Notes: generated by a model from the letters alone, not told the origin. Shown: positions 8,771 through 17,411, counted from the stretch's first letter. The stretch is DNA of 44,085 bases from Bacteroidaceae bacterium (GCA_900768625.1 CAAGDO010000243.1:1-44085), one strand, 5' to 3'. Translations and numbers: made by a program.

Positions 8771-9346
8771 ATGCAAAACAATTATATCGTTAGACAAATA
8801 AACGCATTTGCCATGCAAGATGGCATCGTGCTCGGAATCTTCGGGCTCACGTCGCTTTGGGTGTTCAAATGGTCGTTTACTATGCCCTTCTTCTCCACCC
8901 TTTTCGGGGTGATGCTGTTGGGCAGTCCTGCACTTGGATTGGCGCTGACACTCCGTTTCCGCACCCGTGCCGTAGGCCAAACAGGAGGTTTCAGTTTCTT
9001 CCATGGTTTTCTCCATGCCCTATTCATGGGTTTCTATGCTTCCATTTGGGTTGCCCTCGGCACATTCATTTATCTGCAATACTTTGACCACGGCACCCTC
9101 TTCGCTGCTTACGAGCAATCGCTCCAAACGCCACAAATGGCACAATACCTCAACGAGTCAGGCCTCATTGTAAGCCTCAACACCTTGACCAACGGAAATG
9201 GAGTGAAGGGCATAGGTGACATCATGCGTAACGTGGGTGCAGCAAACTATGCAGCCATCTCACTCTACAATTCCCTCATCATCGGCCCTGTCATTGCTGC
9301 AATCATCGGCCTTATAGCGCGCCGTAGCACCCGCAGGGGACGTTAA
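8771..9346 (+). CDS. DUF4199 family membrane protein
   Basis: A 191-residue integral membrane protein with about four hydrophobic helices: near residues 15-32, 37-60, 70-100 (rich in Phe, Gly and Ala) and 155-180, with a basic tail RRSTRRGR. This pattern and the position directly before a family 2 glycosyltransferase fit DUF4199, which is widespread in Bacteroidetes and has no established function. The gap to the glycosyltransferase is 54 bases, so the two are probably one operon. A role in presenting or flipping the lipid-linked product is a guess from context. Confidence 0.8.
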   Translation: MQNNYIVRQINAFAMQDGIVLGIFGLTSLWVFKWSFTMPFFSTLFGVMLLGSPALGLALTLRFRTRAVGQTGGFSFFHGFLHALFMGFYASIWVALGTFIYLQYFDHGTLFAAYEQSLQTPQMAQYLNESGLIVSLNTLTNGNGVKGIGDIMRNVGAANYAAISLYNSLIIGPVIAAIIGLIARRSTRRGR

Positions 9347-9400
9347 ATTCACCCATTTATAACTATTCAGAACAAAACAACCCCAATATACTCAGACACT

Positions 9401-10366
9401 ATGGACTACAAATACGACATATCGGTTGTCGTTCCTCTCTACAACGAAGCCGAGAGCCTACCCGAACTCTATGCATGGATTGAGCGCGTGATGAAAGCGA
9501 ATGGATTCACTTTCGAAATCATCTTTGTCAATGATGGTAGCACAGACTCCTCGTGGAGCGTCATTGAAGGCTTTGCCAAAAACGACGAACGCATTCACGG
9601 CATCAAATTCCGCCGCAACTACGGCAAGTCCCCCGCCCTTTTCTGTGGTTTCCGTGCAGCCCAAGGCCGCGTGGTCATCACTATGGACGCCGACCTTCAG
9701 GATTCCCCTGACGAAATCCCGGAACTTTTCCGTATGATCACAGAGGAAGGATACGACCTCGTGTCAGGCTACAAACAGAAACGCTACGATCCGCTGTCAA
9801 AAACCATCCCCACCAAACTTTTTAACGCCACTGCACGTAAGGTAAGCGGCATCCCCAACCTCCATGACTTCAACTGCGGACTGAAAGCCTACCGCAACGA
9901 AGTGGTGAAAAACATTGAGGTCTACGGAGAAATGCACCGTTACATCCCCTATTTGGCTAAAAACGCTGGATTCAACAAAATCGGCGAAAAGGTCGTACAC
10001 CATCAGGCCCGCAAGTTTGGCAAGACGAAATTTGGCGGTCTCAACCGTTTCGTCAATGGCTACCTTGACCTTCTTTCACTTTGGTTCCTCAATAGTTTCG
10101 GCCTCAAACCGATGCACGTATTTGGATTCCTCGGTTCTGTCATGTTTTTCCTCGGCTTCGTAGCCTGTATCGTGGTAGGTGCTGTCAAACTGGTACATCT
10201 CAGTTCAGGTGTGCCCGCTCCTCTCGTAACAGATTCGCCCTACTTCTTTATTGCACTCACCATGATGATTCTCGGCACTCAGCTTTTCGTAGCTGGTTTC
10301 CTCGGCGAACTCATCAGCCGCAATGCAGCAGGTCGCAACGACTACCAAATCGAAAAGGAAATCTGA
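9401..10366 (+). CDS. Family 2 glycosyltransferase, polyprenyl-phosphate type
   Basis: A 321-residue GT2 enzyme of the DPM1/GtrB/ArnC type, which transfers a sugar from a nucleotide donor to polyprenyl phosphate at the inner membrane. The GT-A domain opens with ISVVVPLYNEAESL and carries the NDGSTD loop near residue 45 and the metal-binding DADLQD (Asp96, Asp98). Two C-terminal transmembrane helices follow (about 235-262 and 277-303), as in GtrB. The sugar donor cannot be inferred. It is paired with the upstream DUF4199 gene and followed after 14 bases by a lipoprotein gene, so a longer operon running to 11632 is likely. Confidence 0.92.
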   Translation: MDYKYDISVVVPLYNEAESLPELYAWIERVMKANGFTFEIIFVNDGSTDSSWSVIEGFAKNDERIHGIKFRRNYGKSPALFCGFRAAQGRVVITMDADLQDSPDEIPELFRMITEEGYDLVSGYKQKRYDPLSKTIPTKLFNATARKVSGIPNLHDFNCGLKAYRNEVVKNIEVYGEMHRYIPYLAKNAGFNKIGEKVVHHQARKFGKTKFGGLNRFVNGYLDLLSLWFLNSFGLKPMHVFGFLGSVMFFLGFVACIVVGAVKLVHLSSGVPAPLVTDSPYFFIALTMMILGTQLFVAGFLGELISRNAAGRNDYQIEKEI

Positions 10367-10380
10367 CGCATACTCATCTA

Positions 10381-10914
10381 ATGAAACCACTTTTCAACCA
10401 ACTGTTATGCTTGCGTCATGCTCTCGTTGCAACAGCTGTGGCGTGTGGAATCGTGTCGTGTTCTAACATTGATTGCCCACTCGACAATGTCGTGATGATG
10501 CAGTGCAACCTTTATGCTTCCGAAACTGGCCAGCCTCTCAAGCTCCCAGTAACGCTCACAGTAACTCCTGCAGGACGCGACACCATACTGCTCAATCAAG
10601 CGAAGGACATTACATCATTTCTGCTTCCACTGAAAGAAGCGGGAACAGCCGACACGCTTTTGCTTCACCTCACCAATGAGTCTGGACAAGAAGCCACTGA
10701 CACGCTTTTCGTAGACCATACACCCCATGCCCACTTCGAAAGCCTTGATTGCCCCGCCTCTTTCTTCCACACTATCCACAGCGCAAGAGGTACAAGCCAT
10801 CCTCTTGCAGTGCTGCCGCTCACTGTCGACAGCGTGAAGCTCATACGTTCCACCGTTAACTACGACGATATTGAAAACATCCGCATTTTCCTTCGTTCCA
10901 CTTCTGGCCATTAG
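10381..10914 (+). CDS. DUF6452 family lipoprotein
   Basis: A 177-residue protein with a signal sequence ending in a lipobox-like GIVSC, then SNIDCPLDN. A Cys-containing motif of this kind, followed by a beta-rich domain ending in DIENIRIF, fits DUF6452 of Bacteroidetes. It is probably anchored to the outer or inner membrane facing the periplasm. The function is unknown. Its last 44 bases overlap the start of the DUF6048 gene, and these two families are commonly neighbours, suggesting a joint envelope role. The family name is from memory of the motif and context. Confidence 0.78.
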   Translation: MKPLFNQLLCLRHALVATAVACGIVSCSNIDCPLDNVVMMQCNLYASETGQPLKLPVTLTVTPAGRDTILLNQAKDITSFLLPLKEAGTADTLLLHLTNESGQEATDTLFVDHTPHAHFESLDCPASFFHTIHSARGTSHPLAVLPLTVDSVKLIRSTVNYDDIENIRIFLRSTSGH

Positions 10915-11632
10915 CAGTCTGCTTCCACTGCCATCGTTAGCACAAAAGCAGGGCACATCCACCGCTGCTGACTCCACCCATAACACTCGTCCTGAACAAG
11001 TGAAAGGCGTGCAATTTGCATCCCGCGAGGAAGCTGCAGCTGCTCTCCTCGCAGCCAAACAGATGCCGCTTATGGCAGGAATCAGTGTTTCGGTTGATGT
11101 AGCAGGAGCTGTTATGGCCCTTGCCACCCCCTACGGACAATATGAAGCAGCAGCACGACTCAATATGAAGGGGCGTTTCTTCCCAACCGTTGAAGTGGGA
11201 TGGGGCACAAGTGACCATACCAACGAAACGTCCGAGCTCCACTATAAAGTCAACGCTCCTTATTTTCGTCTTGGAATGGACTACAATGTGGCAAAAGACG
11301 TGCAAAGCGGGAACCGTATTTTCGTAGGTTTGCGTTACGCCTTTACTTCCTTCAAGTACAACATCGACGGACCTGACATCATTGATCCCGTTTATGGCAC
11401 CATCACCCCATTTCATTTCACTGGTGTGAAAGGCGGTACACAATGGGCAGAAGTGGTGGCTGGACTTGAAGCCAAAGTATGGGGACCACTCCACCTCGGA
11501 TGGAGCGTACGCTATCGAATGCGACTCCACAACCGCCGCACCGACCTCGACAACGCATGGTACATTCCAGGCTACGGAAAGAACGACACACATGCCTTGG
11601 GCGGTACATTCAACGTAATCTTTGACATTTAA
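10871..11632 (+). CDS. DUF6048 family outer-membrane-like protein
   Basis: A 253-residue secreted protein. The signal peptide ends in LPSLAQ (about residues 1-24), then alternating hydrophobic beta strands rich in Tyr, Trp and Gly continue to the C terminus (FNVIFDI), as in a small outer-membrane beta-barrel. The start codon lies 44 bases inside the DUF6452 gene in another frame; it is supported because it gives a complete signal peptide. Family assignment rests on this architecture and on its partner gene. Function unknown; an outer-membrane pair with the preceding lipoprotein is the simplest reading. Confidence 0.8.
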   Translation: MKTSAFSFVPLLAISSLLPLPSLAQKQGTSTAADSTHNTRPEQVKGVQFASREEAAAALLAAKQMPLMAGISVSVDVAGAVMALATPYGQYEAAARLNMKGRFFPTVEVGWGTSDHTNETSELHYKVNAPYFRLGMDYNVAKDVQSGNRIFVGLRYAFTSFKYNIDGPDIIDPVYGTITPFHFTGVKGGTQWAEVVAGLEAKVWGPLHLGWSVRYRMRLHNRRTDLDNAWYIPGYGKNDTHALGGTFNVIFDI

Positions 11633-11747
11633 GAAAGACCACATTCTCCACCATCATGGAATTGACAAATCGGTTGCCGTAACCTAAAGTATCCGACTCA
11701 AACCGTCCCCCCCAAATGACCAGACTTAATATATAACCCTTTCCACA

Positions 11748-12749
11748 ATGACCTCGCGCAACAAGAAAGCCCTTGGAGCAACATTTCTACTCCTGCTAAT
11801 CATTGGCACCGTATGGATTGTAAAGTTCCGAGGGACCTCAACCCTCCGCACAGCCGAAGGAGCAATCTTCGGAACCTACTATCACATCAAATACGAAGCC
11901 CCAACAGCGCTCGATGCAGACATAGCCCAAGCCCTCCATGAAGTGGATGCTAGCATGTCCGTATTCAACAAGCAGAGTACGCTTTCCGCCATCAATGCCT
12001 CACGCTCCGAACAGACAGACCCATTGCTTTACGATGTCGTGAAACGGGCCCTCACCATCAGCAAAGCTACTGACGGTGCATTCGATGTAACAGTAATGCC
12101 ACTTGTCAATGCTTGGGGATTCGGATTCAAACAAGGAAGTCTCCCTACCCCCACACAGATTGATTCCCTTCGTCAGTTCGTAGGCATCGACCGAATCACC
12201 TTGACCCCTGACAGTCTTCTCCACAAATCAGACCCGCGCGTGATGGTCGACTGCGGAGCCATCGCCAAAGGTTATGGCGTAGACCGCGTGGCACACGTGC
12301 TTCGAAAGCATGGTGTGCGCAACTACATGGTAGAAATCGGCGGTGAAGTTGTGGTTAAAGGTCGCAACCCCAATGGCAGACCTTGGCAGATTGGTATAAG
12401 CAAACCCATTGATGACAAATCAGGACAAGAGAGAGAACTGCAAACCGTCCTGAGCCTTCAGGACTGCGCTGTAGCAACTAGCGGAAACTACCGCAACTTT
12501 TACGTGAAGGACGGACGCAAATATGCCCACACCATTGATCCGCGCACCGGTCAGCCCGTACAACACTCTCTCCTTTCTGCCACTGTCATGGCTCCTGATT
12601 GCGCCACAGCTGATGCCTATGCCACAGCATTCATGGTGCTAGGTGTGGAAGGCGCACAAAAAGTACTTGATAAACACAAGGAACTTCGAGTCTACTTTAT
12701 CTACGAAGACACAGACGGCAGTCTGAAAGTCTACCGAAAGGGCATGTGA
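11748..12749 (+). CDS. apbE: FAD:protein FMN transferase
   Basis: A 333-residue ApbE-family enzyme that attaches FMN from FAD to Thr/Ser of periplasmic flavoproteins such as Na+-NQR or RNF subunits. An N-terminal membrane anchor (about residues 9-25) lacks a clear lipobox Cys. Family motifs in order: GTYYHIKY near 42, VMPLVNAWGFGFK (~115-127), DCGAIAKGYGVD (~165-176), YMVEIGGEV (~198-206), ATSGNYRNF and the metal/FAD loop AHTIDPRTGQPV (~264-275), then DCATADAYATAFMVLG. Target flavoproteins are not in this window. A strong terminator follows directly. Confidence 0.94.
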   Translation: MTSRNKKALGATFLLLLIIGTVWIVKFRGTSTLRTAEGAIFGTYYHIKYEAPTALDADIAQALHEVDASMSVFNKQSTLSAINASRSEQTDPLLYDVVKRALTISKATDGAFDVTVMPLVNAWGFGFKQGSLPTPTQIDSLRQFVGIDRITLTPDSLLHKSDPRVMVDCGAIAKGYGVDRVAHVLRKHGVRNYMVEIGGEVVVKGRNPNGRPWQIGISKPIDDKSGQERELQTVLSLQDCAVATSGNYRNFYVKDGRKYAHTIDPRTGQPVQHSLLSATVMAPDCATADAYATAFMVLGVEGAQKVLDKHKELRVYFIYEDTDGSLKVYRKGM

Positions 12750-12807
12750 CACGATGTAAGACAAATACATATCGCGTCACATATCTTCCAAAACAAATCT
12801 ATTTAGG

Positions 12808-12857
12808 CGGGCAAGAGGAATTGGAGCATGAGAATCCATTCCACTTGCCCGTTTTTT
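12808..12857 (+). terminator. Intrinsic terminator after apbE
   Basis: CGGGCAAG pairs with CTTGCCCG at 12843-12851, with an extended inner stem (GGAAT with ATTCC), and is followed by TTTTTT. It rules out the upstream TTG start of the following regulator gene. Confidence 0.88.
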
Positions 12858-12894
12858 GGAATACTCGCAATGTCTCACCCCCAACACACTTCCC

Positions 12895-13560
12895 ATGGAC
12901 CACTCCTTCTCGAACAAACTGCTACTGACTCCCCTTTTTCAAGGATTCGGCCGTTTGGATTTTCTAGATATCGTGGAGAAAATTCCACTTGACTTCCGCA
13001 CGTTCCAACCCGGAGAAGTTATTATCCATCAAGAACAACCCTGTCACAACCTTGGCATGTTGCTTGGTGGTGAAGCCTGGCTCGGACAAAAAGATACATC
13101 TACCACCTACCTATACGAAGAACTCATCGTTGCACCCTTCGTCCTACAACCAGAATGCCTCTTCGGACTCCACAACCGCTACTCACGCACCATGACAGCC
13201 GCCACAGAATCGCAAGTGGTCATTCTTTCAAAACAAAGTGTCAACACGCTCATGCACGAACGCATTGCATTCCAGCTCAACCTGCTTAACTGCATCTGCA
13301 CTGAAGCGCAACACCGCGGACGACTCATGTGGCAAAAAAGGTTTGACACCCCAGACAAGCGTTTCCGCTTTTTCCTTTTCCGTCGCAGCCTTCGCCCCTC
13401 TGGTTGTAAGCGGCTCAGTATACGCATGGAAGACCTTGCTGACGAACTCGGAACCACCCGTCTCCAAGTGTCACACATGCTTCGCCAACTACAATCCGAA
13501 GGCCTCATATCTCACTCACGAGGGCGCATCATTATTCCCCATCTCGAACTGTTGCTATAA
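12895..13560 (+). CDS. Crp/Fnr family transcriptional regulator
   Basis: A 221-residue regulator with an N-terminal cyclic-nucleotide-binding-like beta roll (about 15-130) and a C-terminal winged helix-turn-helix (about 165-221: IRMEDLADELGTTRLQVSHM with a RGRIIIPH wing). The ATG at 12895 is chosen because the frame's earlier TTG start would lie inside the apbE terminator. The Fnr iron-sulfur cysteines are not arranged as in true Fnr, and the RxS cAMP-binding signature of Crp is not apparent, so the effector is unknown. It stands alone between two terminator-like structures. Confidence 0.88.
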   Translation: MDHSFSNKLLLTPLFQGFGRLDFLDIVEKIPLDFRTFQPGEVIIHQEQPCHNLGMLLGGEAWLGQKDTSTTYLYEELIVAPFVLQPECLFGLHNRYSRTMTAATESQVVILSKQSVNTLMHERIAFQLNLLNCICTEAQHRGRLMWQKRFDTPDKRFRFFLFRRSLRPSGCKRLSIRMEDLADELGTTRLQVSHMLRQLQSEGLISHSRGRIIIPHLELLL

Positions 13561-13587
13561 CGTGCGCTTCCCCCTCACACAGCAATG

Positions 13588-13616
13588 CAAGGAAAAACTT
13601 TTCAAGTTTTTCCTTG
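13588..13616 (+). terminator. Perfect inverted repeat, probable terminator of the Crp/Fnr gene
   Basis: CAAGGAAAAACTT (13588-13600), a 3-base loop, then AAGTTTTTCCTTG (13604-13616): a perfect 13-bp stem. Its right edge overlaps the TTG of the following promoter, so it might also act as an operator. Confidence 0.65.
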
Positions 13617-13644
13617 GCATTTCTCTCGCCATACACTAATTTTG
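13614..13644 (+). promoter_or_regulatory. Promoter for methionine aminopeptidase
   Basis: TTG at 13614-13616, 20 bases, then TAATTTTG at 13637-13644, a good match to the Bacteroidetes consensus. It lies 38 bases upstream of the map ATG and argues against any start codon upstream of 13683. Confidence 0.7.
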
Positions 13645-13682
13645 CACTGAATTGGCTAAAAGCCACTTCTCACCCATTAATT

Positions 13683-14540
13683 ATGTTTAGAAGAAAAACC
13701 AAGAATTGGTATGTGCCCAAAGGGCAGGAACCGACAGAATTCGACAAACGCATATTGAGTTTCCAGAATCGTGGAGAACTCGTCCCCACCCGTAAACTCA
13801 TCAAAACCCCTGAACAGATTGAAGGCATAAAGCGTTCATGCGAAGTAAACACGGGTGTGCTTGACCTCGTGGAAGAAAAGATACACGCTGGCATGAGCAC
13901 TGCCGACATCGACAAACTCGTCTACGACTATACCGTGGCCCATGGTGCCACTCCCGCACCGCTCAACTACGAAGGATTTCCCAAAAGTGTATGTACAAGC
14001 ATCAACGAAGTGGTGTGTCACGGCATTCCCTCAGAATATGAGATCTTGGAAGAAGGCGACATCATCAATGTTGACGTCAGTACCATTCTGGATGGCTACT
14101 ACAGCGATGCCTCCCGCATGTTCATCATCGGCAAGATCACACCAGAGAAAGAAAAGCTCGTACGCATCACAAAAGAATGCCTCGACCTCGGTGCGGAAGC
14201 AGCCAAACCTTGGGGCTTCGTAGGTGAAATTGGCAAAGCCATCGAAAAGCATGCGAAGAAAAACGGATTCAGCGTGGTACGTGACCTATGCGGCCACGGC
14301 GTAGGACTTGAATTCCACGAAGAGCCTGAGGTAGACCACTACAATACCCATCATCACGGCATGCTACTCGTACCAGGAATGGTATTCACGATTGAGCCAA
14401 TGATTAACATGGGTGACTGGCACGTGTTCATCGACGAAGAAGACGGATGGACCGTTGTCAGCGAGGACGAACTACCTTCAGCACAATGGGAACACACATT
14501 CCTCATGACGGAAAACGGATTGGAAATCCTTACCCATTGA
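13683..14540 (+). CDS. map: Type I methionyl aminopeptidase
   Basis: A 285-residue methionine aminopeptidase, a co-translational enzyme removing N-terminal Met. The pita-bread fold is recognisable from VCHGIP, the first metal Asp in NVDVSTILDGYYSDASRMF, the metal His in CGHGVGLEFHEEP, and the metal Glu residues in FTIEPMINMG and WEHTFLMTENG. About 25-30 residues precede the core (FRRKTKNWYVPKGQEPTEFD), an extension seen in other Bacteroidetes homologues. The start at 13683 is set by the promoter at 13614-13644. It is followed by tsaD after 56 bases. Confidence 0.95.
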   Translation: MFRRKTKNWYVPKGQEPTEFDKRILSFQNRGELVPTRKLIKTPEQIEGIKRSCEVNTGVLDLVEEKIHAGMSTADIDKLVYDYTVAHGATPAPLNYEGFPKSVCTSINEVVCHGIPSEYEILEEGDIINVDVSTILDGYYSDASRMFIIGKITPEKEKLVRITKECLDLGAEAAKPWGFVGEIGKAIEKHAKKNGFSVVRDLCGHGVGLEFHEEPEVDHYNTHHHGMLLVPGMVFTIEPMINMGDWHVFIDEEDGWTVVSEDELPSAQWEHTFLMTENGLEILTH

Positions 14541-14596
14541 TACCCTAACGCTACACTAGCTTTTTCACAAAACAAACATAGCAAAGCAAGCCACCA

Positions 14597-15613
14597 ATGA
14601 TCACCATACTTGCCATAGAATCCAGCTGCGATGACACTTCTGCTGCCGTGCTGCGCGACGGAATATTGCTCAGCAACGTGACAGCAAGCCAAGCTGTTCA
14701 CGAAGCCTACGGTGGCGTGGTACCCGAATTGGCATCACGCGCCCATCAGCAAAACATCGTCCCCGTAGTCGACCAGGCGCTCAAGCAGGCAGGAGTGACG
14801 AAAGAGGAGCTTTCGGCCATTGCCGTAACCCTCGGCCCCGGATTGATGGGCTCTCTCCTCGTTGGAGTTTCGTTTGCCAAGGGACTAGCCATATCACTCG
14901 GTATCCCATTCATCGAAGCCAATCATCTACAAGGGCATATCTTGGCCCACTTCATCCGCACCGCCGATGACGACCACGAACTGCCCCCCTACCCATTCCT
15001 CTGCCTTCTCGTTAGTGGTGGAAACTCGCAGATTGTAAAAGTTAGCGCCTACAATCAGCTTGAGATTCTAGGACAGACTATCGACGATGCAGCAGGAGAA
15101 GCCATGGACAAATGCTCCAAGGTCATGGGCTTCGGTTATCCCGGAGGTCCTATCATCGATCGTCTTGCCAGACAAGGCAATCCCAATGCCTATACATTCT
15201 GCAAACCCCATATCAAAGGATTAGACTACAGTTTCTCAGGACTGAAAACGTCCTTTCTCTATTTCCTCCGCGACGAATTGAAGAAAGACCCAGACTTTAT
15301 TGAGCACCATAAGGAAGATCTTGCAGCCTCGCTTGAGCATACCATCGTTGATATCCTCATGAAGAAGCTCGACCTTGCCGTCAAGCAAACTGGCATTACC
15401 CATGTGGCCCTGTCTGGAGGCGTTTCTGCCAACACCGGACTGCGCAACGCTTTCAAGGAACGTGCTGAAAAGAAAGGATGGAACATCTACATTCCACGCT
15501 TCTCCTACACCACCGACAATGCGGCAATGATTGCTATTACGGGCTATTTCAAGTATCTCGACAAAGATTTCTGCCCCATCAGCAAACCAGCCTACTCGCG
15601 CACTGTCCTCTAA
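14597..15613 (+). CDS. tsaD: tRNA N6-adenosine threonylcarbamoyltransferase
   Basis: A 338-residue TsaD (YgjD/Kae1 family) enzyme that transfers the threonylcarbamoyl group to A37 of ANN-decoding tRNAs, acting with TsaB and TsaE (not in this window). It begins ILAIESSCDDTSAA, has the iron-binding His110 and His114 in NHLQGH, the SGGNSQ loop, the DDAAGEAMDK motif near residue 160, YSFSGLKT, and a second SGGVSANTGLR nucleotide-binding segment. Length is standard. It lies between map and a CinA-C gene, all on the plus strand. Confidence 0.96.
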   Translation: MITILAIESSCDDTSAAVLRDGILLSNVTASQAVHEAYGGVVPELASRAHQQNIVPVVDQALKQAGVTKEELSAIAVTLGPGLMGSLLVGVSFAKGLAISLGIPFIEANHLQGHILAHFIRTADDDHELPPYPFLCLLVSGGNSQIVKVSAYNQLEILGQTIDDAAGEAMDKCSKVMGFGYPGGPIIDRLARQGNPNAYTFCKPHIKGLDYSFSGLKTSFLYFLRDELKKDPDFIEHHKEDLAASLEHTIVDILMKKLDLAVKQTGITHVALSGGVSANTGLRNAFKERAEKKGWNIYIPRFSYTTDNAAMIAITGYFKYLDKDFCPISKPAYSRTVL

Positions 15614-15691
15614 CCACCCCCCTTCAGAAACAACTCACCCACAATGGGGCACTATATCGAATAGTCCCCACCCACACACTTACATAAGAAT

Positions 15692-16201
15692 ATGGATTTA
15701 GACCTCAAACTCGTTAGCAAAGAAATCAACGAAATCATGTGGCGCGACTGCAAGACTCTCAGCACTGCAGAGAGTTGCACTTCTGGCCGCGTTGCCAGCG
15801 TCATCACAGCCGTACCCGGCAGCTCCAACTACTTCAAAGGCGGACTCATCGCCTATGCTGATGAAGTAAAAGAGAACCTCCTCGGAGTAGACGCCCAAGT
15901 GATAGAAGAAAACACCCCGGTTTGTGAAGAGGTGGCACGCCAAATGGTTATCGGTGCCAACAAGCTTTTCAACACGGACTATGCTGTAGCCATCACAGGC
16001 TATGCAGGCCCCGGCGGTCCCGACGGCGGAAAGGCAGGTGTCATCGTAGGCACCATTTGGATCGCAGTTGGAAATGCTGAACGCATCGTTACTCGCATGA
16101 TTGAAGAAGACAACGGACGCGATAAGAACCTCGCATCTGCCACAAACGTGGCCATGCACATGCTCCTCGACTACATCAAAGGCGAAACCCCTGAAGCCTG
16201 A
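15692..16201 (+). CDS. CinA-C family nicotinamide-nucleotide amidase
   Basis: A stand-alone CinA C-terminal domain of 169 residues, the size of PncC, which deamidates NMN to nicotinate mononucleotide. Family hallmarks are AESCTSGRVASVITAVPGSS (Ser/Thr catalytic region, about 23-42), KGGLIAYADEVKENLLGV (~47-64), ITGYAGPGGPDGG (~101-113) and a C-terminal ATNVAMHMLLDYI helix. The N-terminal molybdopterin-binding-like domain of full CinA is absent and is not expected in this subgroup. It is the last gene before a strong terminator. Confidence 0.92.
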   Translation: MDLDLKLVSKEINEIMWRDCKTLSTAESCTSGRVASVITAVPGSSNYFKGGLIAYADEVKENLLGVDAQVIEENTPVCEEVARQMVIGANKLFNTDYAVAITGYAGPGGPDGGKAGVIVGTIWIAVGNAERIVTRMIEEDNGRDKNLASATNVAMHMLLDYIKGETPEA

Positions 16202-16253
16202 AAGTAGAGATTATATAAACATCGCACATCCATGGTGATGCGCAAAATCGCGT

Positions 16254-16299
16254 AACGTCCGGCAAGAACGCACATAAATGCGCCTTACCGGACGTTTTT
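16254..16299 (+). terminator. Intrinsic terminator
   Basis: AACGTCCGGCAAG pairs with CTTACCGGACGTT (16284-16296) with one mismatch, followed by TTT. It ends the unit containing the CinA-C gene. Confidence 0.88.
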
Positions 16300-16364
16300 C
16301 AACAGCAAACAAGCCCTTGACAACGTGATTTTCAATGTTTTTCAAAGAAAAATACCGACAGACC

Positions 16365-16395
16365 TTTGTCAGATAACAAAAAGTTCGTAATTTTG
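16365..16395 (+). promoter_or_regulatory. Promoter of the L28-L33-DUF4295 unit
   Basis: TTTG (16365-16368), 19 bases, TAATTTTG (16388-16395): a near-ideal Bacteroidetes promoter. It leaves a leader of about 145 bases before rpmB. I found no recognisable riboswitch in that leader; autoregulation by a ribosomal protein is possible but unsupported. This promoter and the preceding terminator are the only content of the 344-base gap at 16202-16545. Confidence 0.82.
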
Positions 16396-16545
16396 CACCC
16401 CGTAAGTGGAAGCTACGCCTCGGCTGGTTAATATTAAGATACCACCCCAAGATTACGCAACTACAACTTCTGAAACCCGGCACGAAGGACGGACGGCACA
16501 CCCACTTGATTTCATCACCTCACACAAAGAAACAAAGCGAAAGCA

Positions 16546-16806
16546 ATGTCTAAGATTTGTCAAATTACAGGAAAGAAGGCCATGATTGGCAACAACGTTT
16601 CGCACTCGAAGCGTCGCACAAAGCGCTCGTTTGACGTAAACTTGTTCACTAAGAAATTCTACTATGTTGAACAGGACTGCTGGATCAGCCTCCGCATCAG
16701 CGCTGCTGGCCTCCGTCTCATCAACAAGGTCGGCTTGGATGCAGCTCTCCAGAGCGCTGTAGCCAAGGGATATTGCGATTGGAAAAATATTAAGGTAATC
16801 GGCTAA
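16546..16806 (+). CDS. rpmB: 50S ribosomal protein bL28
   Basis: An 86-residue bL28. It opens SKICQITGKKAMIGNNVSHS, then the conserved basic stretch KRRTKRSFDVNLFTKKF and a C-terminal LRLINKVGLDAAL helix. The four zinc cysteines found in some bL28 versions are not arranged here, so this is a zinc-independent form. It is the first gene of the bL28-bL33-DUF4295 cluster typical of Bacteroidetes. Confidence 0.97.
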   Translation: MSKICQITGKKAMIGNNVSHSKRRTKRSFDVNLFTKKFYYVEQDCWISLRISAAGLRLINKVGLDAALQSAVAKGYCDWKNIKVIG

Positions 16807-16820
16807 AACTGTAGAATACA

Positions 16821-17012
16821 ATGGCTGGAAAGAAAGCTAAAGGCAACCGCGTTCAGGTAATCCTCGAATGCACCGAAATGAAAGAAAGTGGTCTTCCCGG
16901 AACTTCACGTTACATCACTACGAAGAACCGTAAGAACACCCCCGAGCGTTTGGAGTTGAAGAAGTACAACCCCATCCTCAAGAGAATGACCATTCACAAG
17001 GAAATCAAATAA
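16821..17012 (+). CDS. rpmG: 50S ribosomal protein bL33
   Basis: A 63-residue bL33, 14 bases after rpmB. RVQVILECTEMKESGLPGTS and RYITTKNRKNTPERLELKKY are diagnostic. Only one Cys is present, so it is the zinc-independent (C-minus) form and would not respond to zinc limitation as C-plus L33 does. It sits at the large-subunit E-site region. Confidence 0.97.
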   Translation: MAGKKAKGNRVQVILECTEMKESGLPGTSRYITTKNRKNTPERLELKKYNPILKRMTIHKEIK

Positions 17013-17025
17013 TCCCAATTGACTC

Positions 17026-17184
17026 ATGGCAAAGAAAGCAGTTGCAACGCTCCAGGAAGGTAAGACCGACGGACGTTCATACACCAAGGTTATCAAGATG
17101 GTGAAGAGCCCCAAGACTGGTGCCTACATCTTCGATGAGCAGATGGTACGCAACGAGGACGTAAAGGACTTCTTCAAGAACTAA
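17026..17184 (+). CDS. DUF4295 family small protein
   Basis: A 52-residue basic protein starting MAKKAVATLQEGKTDGRSYT and ending DVKDFFKN, beginning 13 bases after rpmG. DUF4295 is a small Bacteroidetes-specific family found almost always after L28 and L33. Its size, basic charge and constant position suggest a ribosome-associated protein, but this is inference. It contains no cysteine, so no zinc site. Confidence 0.9.
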   Translation: MAKKAVATLQEGKTDGRSYTKVIKMVKSPKTGAYIFDEQMVRNEDVKDFFKN

Positions 17185-17267
17185 TCAGGAAGGATTGTCA
17201 ATCAACGACTCGCTGATAACAACAAGTAACTTCAAGTTGCAGCCTTACGTTGCACGGAAAGATACAC

Positions 17268-17303
17268 GGAGAGCATACCCAATTGGGAATGTTCTCCTTT
17301 TTT
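17268..17303 (+). terminator. Intrinsic terminator after the L28 unit
   Basis: GGAGAGCATACCC and GGGAATGTTCTCC form a stem around AATT, followed by TTTTTT. Outer bases AAGATAC and GTATCTT extend it further. Confidence 0.88.
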
Positions 17304-17411
17304 GTATCTTCTCTCGGAGATATCCACGCCGAATACATCCCCCGAGAAAGTCTCTACCCCACAAAAGTTACAACTCTGCGTCTTCTCCTCCAATATATTT
17401 CAAGTCAAAAC

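Noticed and set aside
15646..15669. GGGG.ACTAT/ATAGTCCCC hairpin between tsaD and the CinA-C gene as a terminator
   Set aside because: There is no T-run after it and the stem has a bulge; insufficient to call.
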